Of a DNA stretch of 64,000 bases, positions 1-10,390 are shown in pieces; positions within the stretch are counted from its first letter, which is position 1; every line of letters begins with the position of its first letter. Made by a program: the position numbers and the translations under genes. The notes under the pieces were generated by a model. The model saw nothing but the letters and a program-made list of their open reading frames with translations, ran no database searches and had not been told where the DNA came from. The stretch is from Cryptomeria japonica (lineage: Eukaryota; Streptophyta; Pinopsida; Cupressales; Cupressaceae). Location of the stretch: contig NC_081415.1 of NCBI RefSeq assembly GCF_030272615.1, positions 230,230,803 to 230,294,802 of the forward strand, read 5' to 3'.

Positions 1-400
1 AAGGCATGTGTTTCTGCAAGTGGTTTTGGCCGCTAGTTTTGGGAAAACAGCAATGGGTTTTCCTCTCCCATTTGGCTATAAAAGGGAGCCAAGGCATAGT
101 TGTTTAATCATTAGTTGGTCATTGTTTCCAAGTAGTTCCAGAATCGTTTGGAGAAGTGTAGTGAAGTGTATTATTGTGGTGTTTTCTCTTTTGAAGAATA
201 ATAATATACTTTGCCTCGTTCTTTGGTGGAGTTTTTTCCTAAAAGGGTTTCTCCACGTAAATCTGGTGTCTCTTTTGGTATGGTTGTTTTTTTATTTATG
301 TTGAATGGTGAAATCACATGTTCATTTCAGATTTGGTTTCAAATTTGCAATCACATAAGAAAGTTAATATTGCAAGCTTTCTTCACCTTGTTTCTCAACA
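1..400 (+). repeat. Copia-1 5' LTR (3' part only)
   Basis: Direct repeat of 7797-8174, from AAGGCATG at base 1 to TTTCTCAACA at 391-400. It ends in the canonical CA immediately before a primer-binding site. About 400 bp of its upstream part must lie outside the window, judging by the 781 bp 3' copy. It differs from the 3' LTR by substitutions and a short extra stretch near 300-345. Confidence 0.93.
77..84 (+). promoter_or_regulatory. LTR TATA box, TATAAAAG
   Basis: TATAAAAG sits in the context GGCTATAAAAGGGAGCC in the 5' LTR, the expected place for the element's core promoter. The matching site in the 3' LTR (7873-7880) has decayed to TAAAAAAG, so only the 5' copy keeps a consensus TATA. Confidence 0.6.
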
Positions 401-414
401 TTTGGTATCAAAGC
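401..414 (+). other. Primer-binding site (tRNA-iMet type)
   Basis: TTTGGTATCAAAGC directly abuts the LTR end. It matches the plant initiator-methionine primer site TGGTATCAGAGC with one change. It fixes the LTR boundary at 400. Confidence 0.85.
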
Positions 415-559
415 TACAGTTCTACTAAAAGGGGAATGCTTTCTCTTTAAGTGTTGAAGGTTTTTTGCTATAGTGGGAGCTTTTGTTGTGCGGTTTTGCA
501 GATTTGAGAACAAGATTGAAAGCAATGTCTTGTACTTCTTGCACAGATATTGAGAATCT

Positions 560-995
560 AAAAGTTCATCCAATAAGTTATGCCTCAAAAAAAAGTTATA
601 TTCTTTCAAAATGAAAGAGGGTGAATCTATTATAAATCATTTGAATTCTTTTAATCTAATTATAAGTCAACTTGCATCGATAGATGTTAAATTAGAAGAT
701 GAAGATAAATGTATCGTATTTCTTTACTCTTTGCTCGAATCTTGGGAAAATTTGATTGTTGCTATTAGCAGTGGTAGTGCAGAGGCAAAGATGGACAACT
801 TGATTGCCATACTTCTTTCAGAGGAGGTGAGAAGAAAGTCTATGAATGTTGGCTCCCAAGATTTCTTGCATGTGCGAAGAAAGTCCAAAGAAAAAGGACC
901 TAAAGGGGATAAAAAGAGGGAGAAGTCTAAAAGACAATCGAAGACCCCCAAAAAGAGAAAAATGTTGGAATTGTGGGAAAAGAGGGCATGTGAAC
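560..995 (+). pseudogene. Copia-1 gag remnant
   Basis: The frame can be followed from about 562 through KLYSFKMKEGESI and on to about 948, as expected of the copia gag (UBN2) domain. Roughly the first half of gag, which should lie between the primer site and here, is missing or unrecognisable. The region 850-960 is lysine/arginine rich. The zinc knuckle CWNCGKRGHVN is encoded at 963-995 in a different frame, so a frameshift lies just upstream of it, and the final cysteine of CX2CX4HX4C is absent. Gag would form the particle shell around element RNA; this copy cannot. Confidence 0.85.
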
Positions 996-996
996 T

Positions 997-1476
997 TTGA
1001 AGAAGGAATTTAGAATTAAGAAAAAGAATGTTGATTCCTCCATAGAAAAATCACCAAATGATGATTTTGATGCTTCGTTTATTTCTACTAACATTGTTAG
1101 TGATGATGCTTGGCCTATTGATTTAGGTGCCTCCTACCACATGACTGCTCACAAGGAGTGGTTTTCCTCTTACAAAGCATATGATGGGGGAGAGGTTTTC
1201 CTTGGTAACAACAGTACAAAGAAGGTTGTTGGTAAAGGAAAGGTAAAATTATTTTTCAATGATGGAAGAGTAAAAACCATTGCTAAAGTTTTGCATATTT
1301 CAAGACTTGCTGGAAATCTCCCTTCTGTATCCAAGTTGAATGATTTTGGAATGCATGTGATATTTGACAAGTCTAGTTGCAGGTTGGTAAGAGGGAGTTT
1401 GGTAATAGCTAAAGGATCTCGAATAGGGACTTTGTTTAGGCTTAATGCCTCTACTTTTTGTAACTCTGCCATGTAA
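997..1476 (+). pseudogene. Copia-1 aspartic protease remnant
   Basis: An open stretch of 159 codons corresponds to the copia protease and following region. The active-site triad D-S/T-G is recognisable near 1120 but reads DLGASYHMT, so the middle residue is leucine rather than serine or threonine. It is in a different frame from both the upstream gag ORF and the zinc knuckle. The stop at 1474-1476 falls before the pre-integrase domain, so the polyprotein is also broken there. Confidence 0.85.
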
Positions 1477-1489
1477 CTAGCAATGGAAA

Positions 1490-2410
1490 TACATACATAT
1501 TGTGGCACCAAAGATTGGGTCATAGTGGTGAAAAAGTTCCATTCTAAGTAAACGATTTCTTGATGGTCTTTTCGATTATTCTGTTGGCAAAAATGATTTT
1601 GTGAGCATTGTGTATTTGGTAAATAGAATAGATCATCATTTCCTAAAGGAATCTATAAGTCCAAGAGATCATTAGAGATTACTCATTCAAATGTGTGTGG
1701 TCCAGTGGATGTTGTTTCTTTGGGAAAATCTCGGTATTATGTTTCCTTCATTTATTATTTCTTGAGATACACTTGGATTTATTTTAAAAATTCTAAATCT
1801 AAAGTTTTCACTAAGTTTGAGGAATTTAAGGCCTTAGTCGAAAAGCAATCAGATAATAAGATAAAAAGTGTTGAGGACTGACAATGGGGGTGAATATTGT
1901 TCAAGGGAATTTGATGAGTTCTATAACCATGCAAGTAATGTTCAGCATAATACTACTCCTTACGCTCCCCAACAAAATGGGGTAGAAGAAAGAATGAACC
2001 AAACCATAATGGAGAGCTAGGAGCATGTTGAGTGGTGCTGAGCTTGATAGATGATGCAGAAGATGTCAGTACGACTTGTTATTTCATTAACAGATCTCCT
2101 TGTTCAGCTTTTACTGACAAAACTCCTTATGAAGTGTGGATAGGTATAAAGCCATCGGTTGCACAGCTAAGGGTCTTTGGTTGTGAGGCTTTCGTTCATG
2201 TGCCTCAGCAAAAGCAACCTAAACTGGATCCAAAACCTCAAAAATTCATTTTTGTTGGTTACAATGAGAATGTAAAAGGTTATAAGCTTCGGAATCCTTT
2301 AACCCAAAAAATGATTCTTTCTAGAGATGTTATTTTCAAGGAGTTTAGAACTTACTCGAGTGAAGAACAACCAAAGGAGAAGACAAAGATAGTGCACTTT
2401 GAAACAGATT
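1490..2410 (+). pseudogene. Copia-1 pre-integrase and integrase remnant
   Basis: Near 1500 the GAG_pre-integrase signature LWHQRLGHSGEK is encoded. Integrase follows (HSNVCGPVDVV near 1685), with the second catalytic-aspartate motif DNGGEY near 1880 in a shifted frame and a QQNGVEER-type motif near 1970. The C-terminal part (2100-2390) has TPYEVWIGIKPS and LRVFGCEAFVHVP, standard for copia integrase. At least three frame interruptions and an abnormal join near 2030 make this non-coding today. An acidic linker to RT occupies 2413-2640. Confidence 0.87.
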
Positions 2411-2649
2411 GAGAAGCAGGAAGATGCACATGTGGAAGAACAAATAGATGAATCTGAGGATGGAGAAGAAGAAGAAGAGGGCTCCGAGAGTTTAGATGAT
2501 GTGTAGGATGAGCATACAAAGGAAGATGAACAGGTGGATCCCATTACTCCTACCTCGAAGAGGTCCACAAGGCCACGAAATCCAATTGATAAGTATAGCC
2601 CACCAGATTTCCATTGTATATTTGCTTTGTTAAGCATTGACAATGAACC

Positions 2650-3454
2650 TAGATCCTTCAGGGGGGCTCTCTCTTTGAAGGAAAGTGAGTCTTGGATGTA
2701 GGCCATGAAGGAGGAGATGATGGCCTTAGACAGTTGTGACACCTGGGATCTTCTAAGTTTGCCCAAAGGAAGGAAGCCCATTAGATGTTTGTGGGTATTT
2801 GAAAAGAAGGTTGAAGAAGACGGACAATTAGAATAGTACAAGGCCAAACTGGTGGCCAAGGGCTACTCCCAAAGAGAGGGAATTGCTTTCAGTGAAATTT
2901 TCTCTCCTGTTGCAAAATTGAATTCTATTAGATTCCTATTGTCTATTGCTACTGCTTGTGATTTTGAAATAGAGAAAATGGATGTTAAAACTGTTTTCTT
3001 GCATGGGGATCTTGAGGAGGAGATTTATATGCAACAGCCTAAGGATTTTGTTGTGAAAGGGAAAGAACAATTGATTTGAAAGTTAAAGAGATCTTTGTAT
3101 GGTTTGAAACAGTCACCCAGGATGTGGTACCAAAAGTTCAATACTTTGTTATTGAATTTGGGTTATAAGGGGAGTGAGGAAGATCATTGTGTTTATATTA
3201 AGGTTATTGATGATCAAATACTTATCATTGTCTTGTATGTTGAGAACATGTTGTTTATGGGTAACATCAAGGTGATGACTAGAGAACTCAAGGCTCATCT
3301 TTTTGGCACATTTGATATGAAAGACTTGGGGGCTGCAAAATATATTCTTGAGATGGAGATTAGCAAAGATTGGGTTCACAGAAGGCTTTGGTTAAGCCAA
3401 AGTAAGTATGTTGATACTATTTTGCAAAGGTAGTATTCCTTTTCCAGTTGGTAC
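2650..3454 (+). pseudogene. Copia-1 reverse transcriptase, truncated by insertion
   Basis: One frame runs from the RT start (SLKESESW) through AKGYSQREGIAF and YGLKQSPRMWYQKF to the catalytic box. It is broken by stops near 2698, 2834 and 3077. The copia YVDDM box reads YVENM, losing both catalytic aspartates. The frame stops at PFPVGT, where a solo LTR begins at 3455; the reading picks up again at KLTLDMC after 6592. Confidence 0.9.
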
Positions 3455-3961
3455 TGTTGATGTGTTTTTCATGCACATGCGAACACAGAATAAAATACCC
3501 AAAAGTATCTTATCCTCTCTTGAACAAAGCTTCTCAAATGCTAAAGATTGGCTTAAGGATCACTTGAGACAACTCCAAGGTTTATAAATGTCAGGTCTTG
3601 ACATGTGGATAAGCACGAGTGGTCAATTGCTGGTATCACAAGGGGACTTACATTGAATTGTTAAATGCTTGAATCGTTGGAACTTGATCATCTGATGTAG
3701 CAATCTTGTGATATTTTTCTGTCCTAAACTAGCTTGGATTGAAAAAAAGGGCAAAAGATGAAGGGTTGAGGAACTCTATCTTAAGCCTAAAATGCAAGAA
3801 TATGGGTGAATGATTAGATGGAATCCTATTGGGCCAAGTCTCACCATCAACTTGAACAATTTGATGAAGCTCAGTGCAATCTTCTAAGGACATTTCAAAG
3901 ATGTTCAAATTATCATCAAACATTGATCACCACTCAAGTTAATGCATAAACAATGGACACA

Positions 3962-4063
3962 TAACAATTTGAAGTTAAGTTCATATCATTCCAGTTAACA
4001 ATTTGAAGTTAAGTTCATATCATTCCAGTTAACAATTTGAAGTTAAGTTCATATCATTCCAGT
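3962..4063. repeat. 34 bp tandem repeat, 3 copies
   Basis: Three virtually identical 34 bp units begin at 3962, 3996 and 4030, each containing ATTTGAAGTTAAGTTCATAT. They lie in the transcribed side of the minus-strand LTR. Confidence 0.95.
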
Positions 4064-4381
4064 TGACCACGCAAGGCACACTTACAATCAGCAAGAGGCT
4101 AGTGGTATAGACTAAACGGATTCCACGCAAACACAGTCAACAATTTCTTCCACTCAATCTAATCAACATAAAAGTAAATTGAGAAGTAGAAACCATGAGA
4201 CTTGTTGAAATAATACATTTCACCATAACTTCAATGAAAAGAGTATCTCATTTACAAGTCTTTAACAACAATTTATTCTCCTCCTAATCTATTCTATCTT
4301 CTATTATATTCTTCTCCTCTTCCTATTCACTAACTATTCTCTCTATTTCTCCATTAACCTTTACAAATGAAGAGCTTGAGC

Positions 4382-4390
4382 CTTATATAG
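4382..4390 (-). promoter_or_regulatory. TATA box of the solo LTR
   Basis: The minus strand reads CTATATAAGG about 2.2 kb from the LTR start. A pyrimidine/purine-rich stretch toward 4280 is the expected transcription start and leader. No other good TATA was seen in this LTR. Confidence 0.5.
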
Positions 4391-5099
4391 AGAGCTCTTT
4401 ACAATGAACGGCCAAGATCAAATCTCCATCAACAACCAAGATTTTACAATGAAAACCCTAATTAGGGTTTGTTACAACAAACTCTATTCTAGCCAATAAA
4501 ATAATTACAACATTTTGACACGTGTCTTCTCTGGAATATTCAACCAATGGATAACGGGGGTAGGTGCCTCGAGGTTTGTGCCTTCATAGACGAGTCAGGT
4601 ACATTGCATCTAGACATGTTGATGTGGAACTCCTTCGATTGGTGGAGATAGTAATTGGGATGCCACCTTAATTCGCTTGAAGACTTGGGAGATTTGATAC
4701 CCAGCATTACAAGCTTGCTCGATGCTTGGTGTGATGATGGGAAGCATCATTCATCCATCCTTGCTTGCTTATCCTACCTTGAGATAGTTATGTGATATCT
4801 CTTTATACTTCAAGATCTTGACCTTTTCATGTCATCTTGATGTGGTGAAAGTTCTTGAGATTCTTCCTCCCTTGATACCCTTGTGCTTTCTAATGAGTTT
4901 TTCTTCTTGAAGTTGCATGGTGGCAGAGTCTTGCAATCTTCCTCCTTTTGCTTTGCAATCACCATCCTCTCCCATCTGCAAAACAACACAAACATGATAT
5001 CAAATACCCAATATATAACCTTGATAGTTCTTCTTACTTGATATATTCTTGATTTTATGTGTTTTGCAGGTTTAATAAGAGGATTTGGAGAGAGCTCAC

Positions 5100-6240
5100 T
5101 CTCATGAAGGAGCACTTGAAGTTCGCTCCAACCTTGATGCTCATGAAGTTACCCTTAAACTTGTCTTTAAATTTGCTTTGACTTGTTCCCTACATTCTAT
5201 GGAGTCTTTAACCATCTATTGCTGCAAACATGACAAACTGTCCTTAGGGAAAGTCTCTAGAGGAAATTCACTCCAAATGGTGTGCACATGAAGTTCGCCC
5301 CACAAGGTGAGCACATGAAGTAACCCTCTAACTTACCCTTCATCATCTCAAATTGAAAATTGTTCTCTCTTAAGCATGTTAAGACATCAAATTAGCTCAA
5401 GAAAATGATCTATTAGTAGTTTTGCATCTTATTTTGGACAAATGAGGCAAATTCGCTCCAAGGCTTATGCATATGAAGTTCACTCCAATCACCTTGCTCA
5501 TGAAGTTCGCTCCAATCATCTTGCTCATGAAGTTCGCTCCAATCATCTTGCTCATGAAGTTCGCTCCAATATGGGAGCACAAGAAGTAACCTTTTATCTT
5601 GCCTATTCATCTTCTTAACTCAAAATCACTCCTTCCAAGCATTAAATCGGTTCAAAGCAATGTTCTCATAAACAATCTTGCAAATTCTTGATCACATGTA
5701 CATGAGGTTCGCTCTACTTGGCTTCTACATGAAGTTCGGTCCCCTAGGCTTGAACATGAAGTTTGCTCCCCTACCTCAATTCATGAATTTTACTCCCCTA
5801 GGCTTGGAAATGAAGTTCGCTCCCCTTTTCTTAGACATGAAGTTCGCTCTCCCTGCCTAGAACATGAAGTTCACTCTCCTTGCCTTGAACATGAAGTTCG
5901 CTTCAAACCAACTTTTCTTCAATCACTTCATCATTTCATCACTCAATCATTAGGTTTTTCAAGTCTTCATCTACAAAAACATGTCAAACTTACCTCATGG
6001 CGGCCTAAAATAAAAAAATTCGCTCCTATTAAAGAATACATGAAGTAAACTTTCCTCTAAAGGAGTACTTGAAGTTACTTTCAAAATCAATCATTCTAAC
6101 CCCCTTTTCTCACTTACACTCATTTTCCCAACTTCACTTCGTCATAGCATGCTCAACATGAGGTCTTAGGATGAATTTCACTTTGAGGGAGAGGCACATG
6201 AAGTTCGCTTCACAAGGCTAAGCACATGAAGTGAATTTCA
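5100..6240. repeat. Array of degenerate ATGAAGTTCGCTCC units
   Basis: About twenty copies of a ~14 bp core (ATGAAGTTCGCTCC and close variants such as ATGAAGTTCACTCC, ATGAGGTTCGCTCT, ATGAAGTAACCC) recur with roughly 25-31 bp spacing. The densest parts are 5475-5590 and 5700-5900. In several places a GTTCGC copy is followed by a GTAACC copy, giving a paired pattern. Small open frames here (GANFMSK repeats on the minus strand) are translations of the DNA repeat. The array lies on the upstream (U3) side of the minus-strand TATA box. Confidence 0.9.
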
Positions 6241-6595
6241 AATCAAAACTCTGACTTACCTTTGCTCACTTCATCTCAACTAAGGGCGTTCAAAACGAAT
6301 TCCGCTCCTCATTAGGAGCACTTGAATCTTTCGCCCTCGACCTCGAATACTCTAACTAGCAGTCTTTCACACTCTTTGGTTGAGCTCATGATAGACTTGA
6401 CTCTCATGATATCTTGACGTTACAAACTCACTCATTTCACACCTCACACAAGGCTATCCACCTGACTCTTGGCTTCTTGACCATCTATACCTCTTTAATG
6501 CAAAGGCTAATAGCTAAGGACTCTAACACTACCCTAGAAAGGAAAAAGTGGGGGTCCCCATTTGCAATGGGGTGATGTGTGAATACCTCACAATG

Positions 6596-7336
6596 GATAC
6601 TAAGTTGACTTTAGACATGTGTCTAAGCTTTGATGATGATTATGAGGATATGCCTAAGGTTCCTTATGCTAGTGCCATTGGGATCTTGATGTATGCAATG
6701 GTTTGCACTATACCAAATATAGCCCAAGCAATGGGAGTTTTGAGCAGGTTTATGTCTAATCCTAGTAAAGAGCATTATACTTTTGTTAAGCGGGTGTTTA
6801 GATATTGTGAGGTAATTTGATTACTATTTGGTTTATCATGGTACCAATGATATGCCTAAGTCATTGGACATATAGGGATTTGTTGATGCAGATTGGACAA
6901 CTGACTACGATAGTCAAAGGTCCACTAGTGATTATGTATTTATTTTGATTGAAGGAGCAGTGAATTGGATGAGTAAGAGGCAGCCCACAATTGCTTTGTC
7001 CACCACTGAAGCAGAGTATATGGCTGCTACTCATGCCTCTAAGGAAGTGGCATGGTTACAAAGACTTGGTATTGGCATTGGTTTTGATTGCAGGACTATG
7101 AGGATCGCATGTGACAGTTAGAGTGTTATATGTTTGGCCAAGAATCCTATGTATCATGTTTGTACTAAGCATGTTGATGTTCAATATCACCTTGTGCAAG
7201 AAATGGTTGATAATGGTAAGGTATTGATAGAAAATGTTGACACTTAAGATAATGTTGCAGATTCTCTTACGAAACCAGTGACCACAAAAAAGATATCTTG
7301 GTGTAGGAAGGCCATGGGCCTTAATCATTGTACTTG
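6596..7336 (+). pseudogene. Copia-1 RT C-terminus and RNase H remnant
   Basis: The reading resumes after the solo LTR with KLTLDMC, VPYASAIGILMYAMVC and the copia RNase H signatures: FVDADW near 6885, LSTTEAEYMAATHASKE near 6997-7050, and KNPMYHVCTKHVDVQYH near 7141-7190. Stops follow FRYCEVI and interrupt the later part (for example in the CDSQS-like motif near 7120). The coding end, KPVTTKK...MGLNH, is near 7275-7330, about 60 bp before the 3' LTR, as in intact relatives. Confidence 0.9.
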
Positions 7337-7382
7337 ATTTTATTTTGTGTATCTCTTGGATGTAATTGAAATGTATAATTTC

Positions 7383-7393
7383 AAGTGGGAGAA
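7383..7393 (+). other. Polypurine tract of Copia-1
   Basis: AAGTGGGAGAA lies directly before the TGTT of the 3' LTR, the expected plus-strand primer site. Confidence 0.85.
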
Positions 7394-8174
7394 TGTTAAA
7401 ATAAGGTGAGATTAACCTTGCAATCCTAAGCCATTCATATGTCTCCATGTTCTTTGGAAAGTGTTCCCTATAACATGTGAGAAATATATTAAATATTTGT
7501 ACTTTATGGCTATTTGTAATTGCATTTTCAAGAGCTGATAAATATAAATCAAAATGGATAAAATAAAATCATTCCCACGTCCATAATGAGACATGAAGGG
7601 TCATGCATAAGGAGATAAATTTTGGGAGGAGGAAAAGTGTCTAATTGGGGTTTTGAACAATCACCGCAAACTTTGGCCACAAGCTTTGGAGTATTCGAAA
7701 TGTGTAAAGACTAAGTGGCTTTGGGTTTGGTGCCCATGAGGAGTCACTTGAAAAGTTATTTATTATTTTATTATGTCTATTGGCTACTCATTCTCCAAGG
7801 CATGGGTTTTTGCAAGTGGTTTTGACCCATTGTTTTGGGAAAACAGTTGTGGTTTTTCCTCTCCTATTTGGCTAAAAAAGGGAGCCGAGGGATAGTTGTT
7901 TAATCATCAACTGGTCATTGTTTCCAAGTAGTTCTAGGATCCTTTGGATAAGTGTAGTGAAGTGTATAATTTTGGTGTTCTCTCTTTTGAAAAATAATAA
8001 TATACTTACCCTCGTTCTCTAGTGGAGTTTTTTCCTGAAAGAGTTTCTCCACGTAAATCTAGTGTCTCTTTTGGTATGATTGTTTTTATATTTATGTTAT
8101 CACATGTTCATTTCAGATTTGTAATCACATTTGAAAGTTAATATTGCAAGCTTTCTTCACCTTGTTTCTCAACA
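7394..8174 (+). repeat. Copia-1 3' LTR, 781 bp
   Basis: It starts TGTTAAAATAAGG after the polypurine tract and ends CTCAACA. Its last 378 bp match window bases 1-400. The bases after it are GCCAA; the matching left duplication lies outside the window. Confidence 0.93.
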
Positions 8175-10390
8175 GCCAAGACTTGAGTAGAACCAAAACT
8201 AACTACTTGATGATGCTAATGCTTGTTGGGCTTGTTCCAAGTAGTCTATTCTTGTATACCCTCATAATACAAACACCTAATGAGATCACAAAGAAAAACA
8301 TTCTTAAGTTTTTGAAGATGGAGCTACTACAAATCATTGTTACACATCAATTGTTGAACACACTCCTCTTGCTTCTTTTGAAATTGGACATGCTAGAGCA
8401 GATTCTATTATAGTGACTTTGAGTAGGCTATCCATTTCTGAGAGATTGCAATGGAGATAGAACAAAATATGAATTGACCAATGGGATGAAATTCGAAAAG
8501 TCATTTCTGACTATGATGGGAAGAGTACAAGACAGCACATGTATTTATGTTGGCAGGAAGTGCAACCATACTAGAGGCACCTAAACCATACTTAGAAGAA
8601 GGAGGTAGACAGAATATTAGCACTATCAATAGGCTAAGTAAGAGTATACCAATTTTGAAGGAACATAATTTCTTAAGATTGTTGAATCAAATAGTCATTT
8701 ATTTGGAGGAGAAAGAGGAAGAAGAGTCATTTGAAGAGTCAGAAAAAGACAAGGCAAGTGAAGGCACTCCTGTCTGTAATGTCCCATAATGGGAGCCTCT
8801 TATATTCTGACCTTGAATCACAACTTTAGTGCATAGTGATTACAATTGAGGGACACTATTGTCAACTAAGCTTGGTCTGGAACCTGCACAACAGATTAGT
8901 CAACATTTCCATTATGCCTTGATAGATTATACATTCAGCATTCTTTATATATTGCATAATTAAATAAAGGATTCAACAACCCTTTCTCTACCTACACCAA
9001 TTCCCATTATGGAGCTCAAGGAGAATCACCCAAGGCACTTCAAATCTATCCTTCTCCAACAACCCCAAGGACCTCATAAACTTGGCCTCTTGGCCCACAC
9101 TCGGGGTTGGCGTACATGCTGGAGCATAGTGCTCTTGCTTCCTTGTATTCTCCCTCCATAATTGGATGGTGAGATCGAAAGGTATTATAGATTCCATCTT
9201 ATAATTTACTTAATCATCATATGAACAGTAAGTGATAGAAAGCCATTATTAAACTGTCATAGATATTGCTGTCTCTATTAATATTACTATTAAATTCTGC
9301 ATAAGAACATTATCAGGCTTCATATATTAATCATACATATTCAGCTCATCCCCATGCATACCACCAAGAACAAAGTTCTTACAGCCTGTAACTTAATAAC
9401 AGTTCTATTCTGATCTGATCCATGGTGATGATATTGGATGCATTTGATTCCTTTCCTTTATATCTCTCCGTGTAAGGGAGAGGTCACACCTCTTCATCAT
9501 GCATGCACTTTGGTAAGAGAAACATCTTTTCACCATTAGCACCCTTTGAAAGAGTGCAACTCTTCATTATTTCTACCCTTTGAAAGGGACACAACCTTTC
9601 ATGATCAGATCAGATCTTCTTATTTGAATCAGATCTGCACTTCTGATTCTCAAATTATCCCCCCTTCTCAAATGAGGCTCTCTTCTCCCTTTTATATTCC
9701 ATGTTTGAGGGAGTCACAACTTTTCTTTCTATGTCTTTTGACCATTCATAACTTAATTAAATTTTAATTATATTTAACTATATTATTTTGTATTTTAATT
9801 TTAATTTTATTTTTATTCTTTTGTATTTTAATATTATTATTATTATTTATTATTAAATTCTATTTCAAAGTGGGGACATTACACTACCCAACTTCATAGT
9901 TTAGAGAAAAATGAGTCTTTCAGAGTTTGTGGAGTCCTTTGTGGACAGTGAGTAGTGGCATTGACTGATACAAGAGCTACACATGACTATATTGATGGAG
10001 TGGTTGCTTGTAGAGGACTCAAGACTGAAGAGGTTGAAGGATTAAAGGTTGTGGTAGCTGATGGCTTCACTATTTATGCACCGGAATGATACCCCAATTA
10101 AGTCTACAGTTGAGAAATTATGAAGTCAAGGATGACCTCTATGTAGTGAGCATACAACTGCAGTATTTGGCATTTAGTGGACGCGATCACTAGGGGATAT
10201 CACTTTGAATTTCCAGAACATGGATCTAAAATTCCAAGCAGAGGGTAAGAAAGTTGTGTCTAATGGAGGGCCACAAGTTGTCACATTCAAACATGCGGAA
10301 AGGTTGATTAGACATGATCAGATTGAGTGGGCAGCAGAAAGGAAGATGAAACGGTTGAAATAGTTGCAACATAAACAGCTGCAGTAACTA
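8175..10390 (+). pseudogene. Gypsy-3 gag/protease fragment, interrupted by a solo LTR
   Basis: Before the insertion an acidic linker is readable (YLEEKEEEESFEESEKDK, 8695-8755). After it, 9890-10110 encodes LHSLEKNESFRVCGVL, ALTDTRATHDYID and VVVADGF. This is the gypsy RVP_2 protease layout, in which ALIDTGATHNFI is usual. The active-site glycine is arginine (DTRAT) and a stop precedes VVAL. Further protease similarity (MDLKFQAEGKKV, WAAERKMKR) extends to about 10360 in shifted frames. No RT or LTR of this element is visible here; Copia-1 probably inserted into it. Confidence 0.75.
8775..9883. mobile_element. Solo LTR with TGTAATGTCCC...GGGGACATTACA ends
   Basis: The unit starts TGTAATGTCCCATAATGGG and ends GTGGGGACATTACA, ends that are inverted repeats of each other. 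It separates the acidic linker from the protease of Gypsy-3. The flanking pentamers are CTGTC and CTACC, a decayed duplication at best. It has no pol. Its ends resemble those of the Gypsy-1 LTR (TGTAATGTCCC...GGGACA). Orientation is not certain. The right end (9760-9870) is a long AT-rich low-complexity stretch. Confidence 0.75.

Larger units (their letters stand above)
3455..6592 (-). mobile_element. Large solo LTR (or LTR-only element) inside Copia-1
   Basis: On the minus strand the unit starts TGTGAGGTATTC and ends ACATCAACA. It splits the Copia-1 RT between PFPVGT and KLTLDMC. The flanks are GGTAC on the left and a slightly altered ATGGATAC on the right, consistent with an eroded 5 bp duplication. 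A minus-strand TATA-like box lies at 4382-4390. I see no gag-pol in its 3.1 kb, so I read it as a solo LTR. It contains a 34 bp x3 tandem repeat and a long array of degenerate ATGAAGTTCGCTCC units. A non-autonomous element with very short terminal repeats is the alternative. Confidence 0.7.
1..8174 (+). mobile_element. Copia-1: degraded Ty1/copia retrotransposon (Tork/Tnt1-like), 5' end outside window
   Basis: The order partial LTR, primer site, gag, protease, integrase, RT, RNase H, polypurine tract, LTR is that of Ty1/copia. The first 400 bases align with 7797-8174, so the window opens inside the 5' LTR. Every domain carries stops or frameshifts, the front of gag is largely missing, and RT and RNase H are separated by a 3.1 kb solo LTR at 3455-6592. 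The domain wording (YGLKQSP, TEAEYMAATHASKE, CAAGTGGGAGAATGTT before the 3' LTR) is typical of the Tork/Tnt1 lineage; the lineage call is from memory of the family. The element appears to lie in an older gypsy fragment that continues from 8175. Confidence 0.93.

Noticed and set aside
8-450. Two frames of 98 and 79 codons at the window start
   Set aside because: Both lie in the Copia-1 5' LTR and its edge, where no coding is expected; they are chance frames.
5397-5610. Minus-strand frames with GANFMSK repeats, possible repeat protein
   Set aside because: They are the translation of the ATGAAGTTCGCTCC DNA repeat in two frames; no start context, and the frame ends with the array.
5475-5900. Possible CRISPR-like array
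   Set aside because: Repeats are 14 bp and degenerate, spacers are short and similar to one another, there are no cas genes, and the DNA is a plant LTR.
8144-8413. Frame of 89 codons crossing the Copia-1 3' LTR boundary
   Set aside because: It starts inside an LTR and runs into decayed gypsy sequence; no coherent protein.
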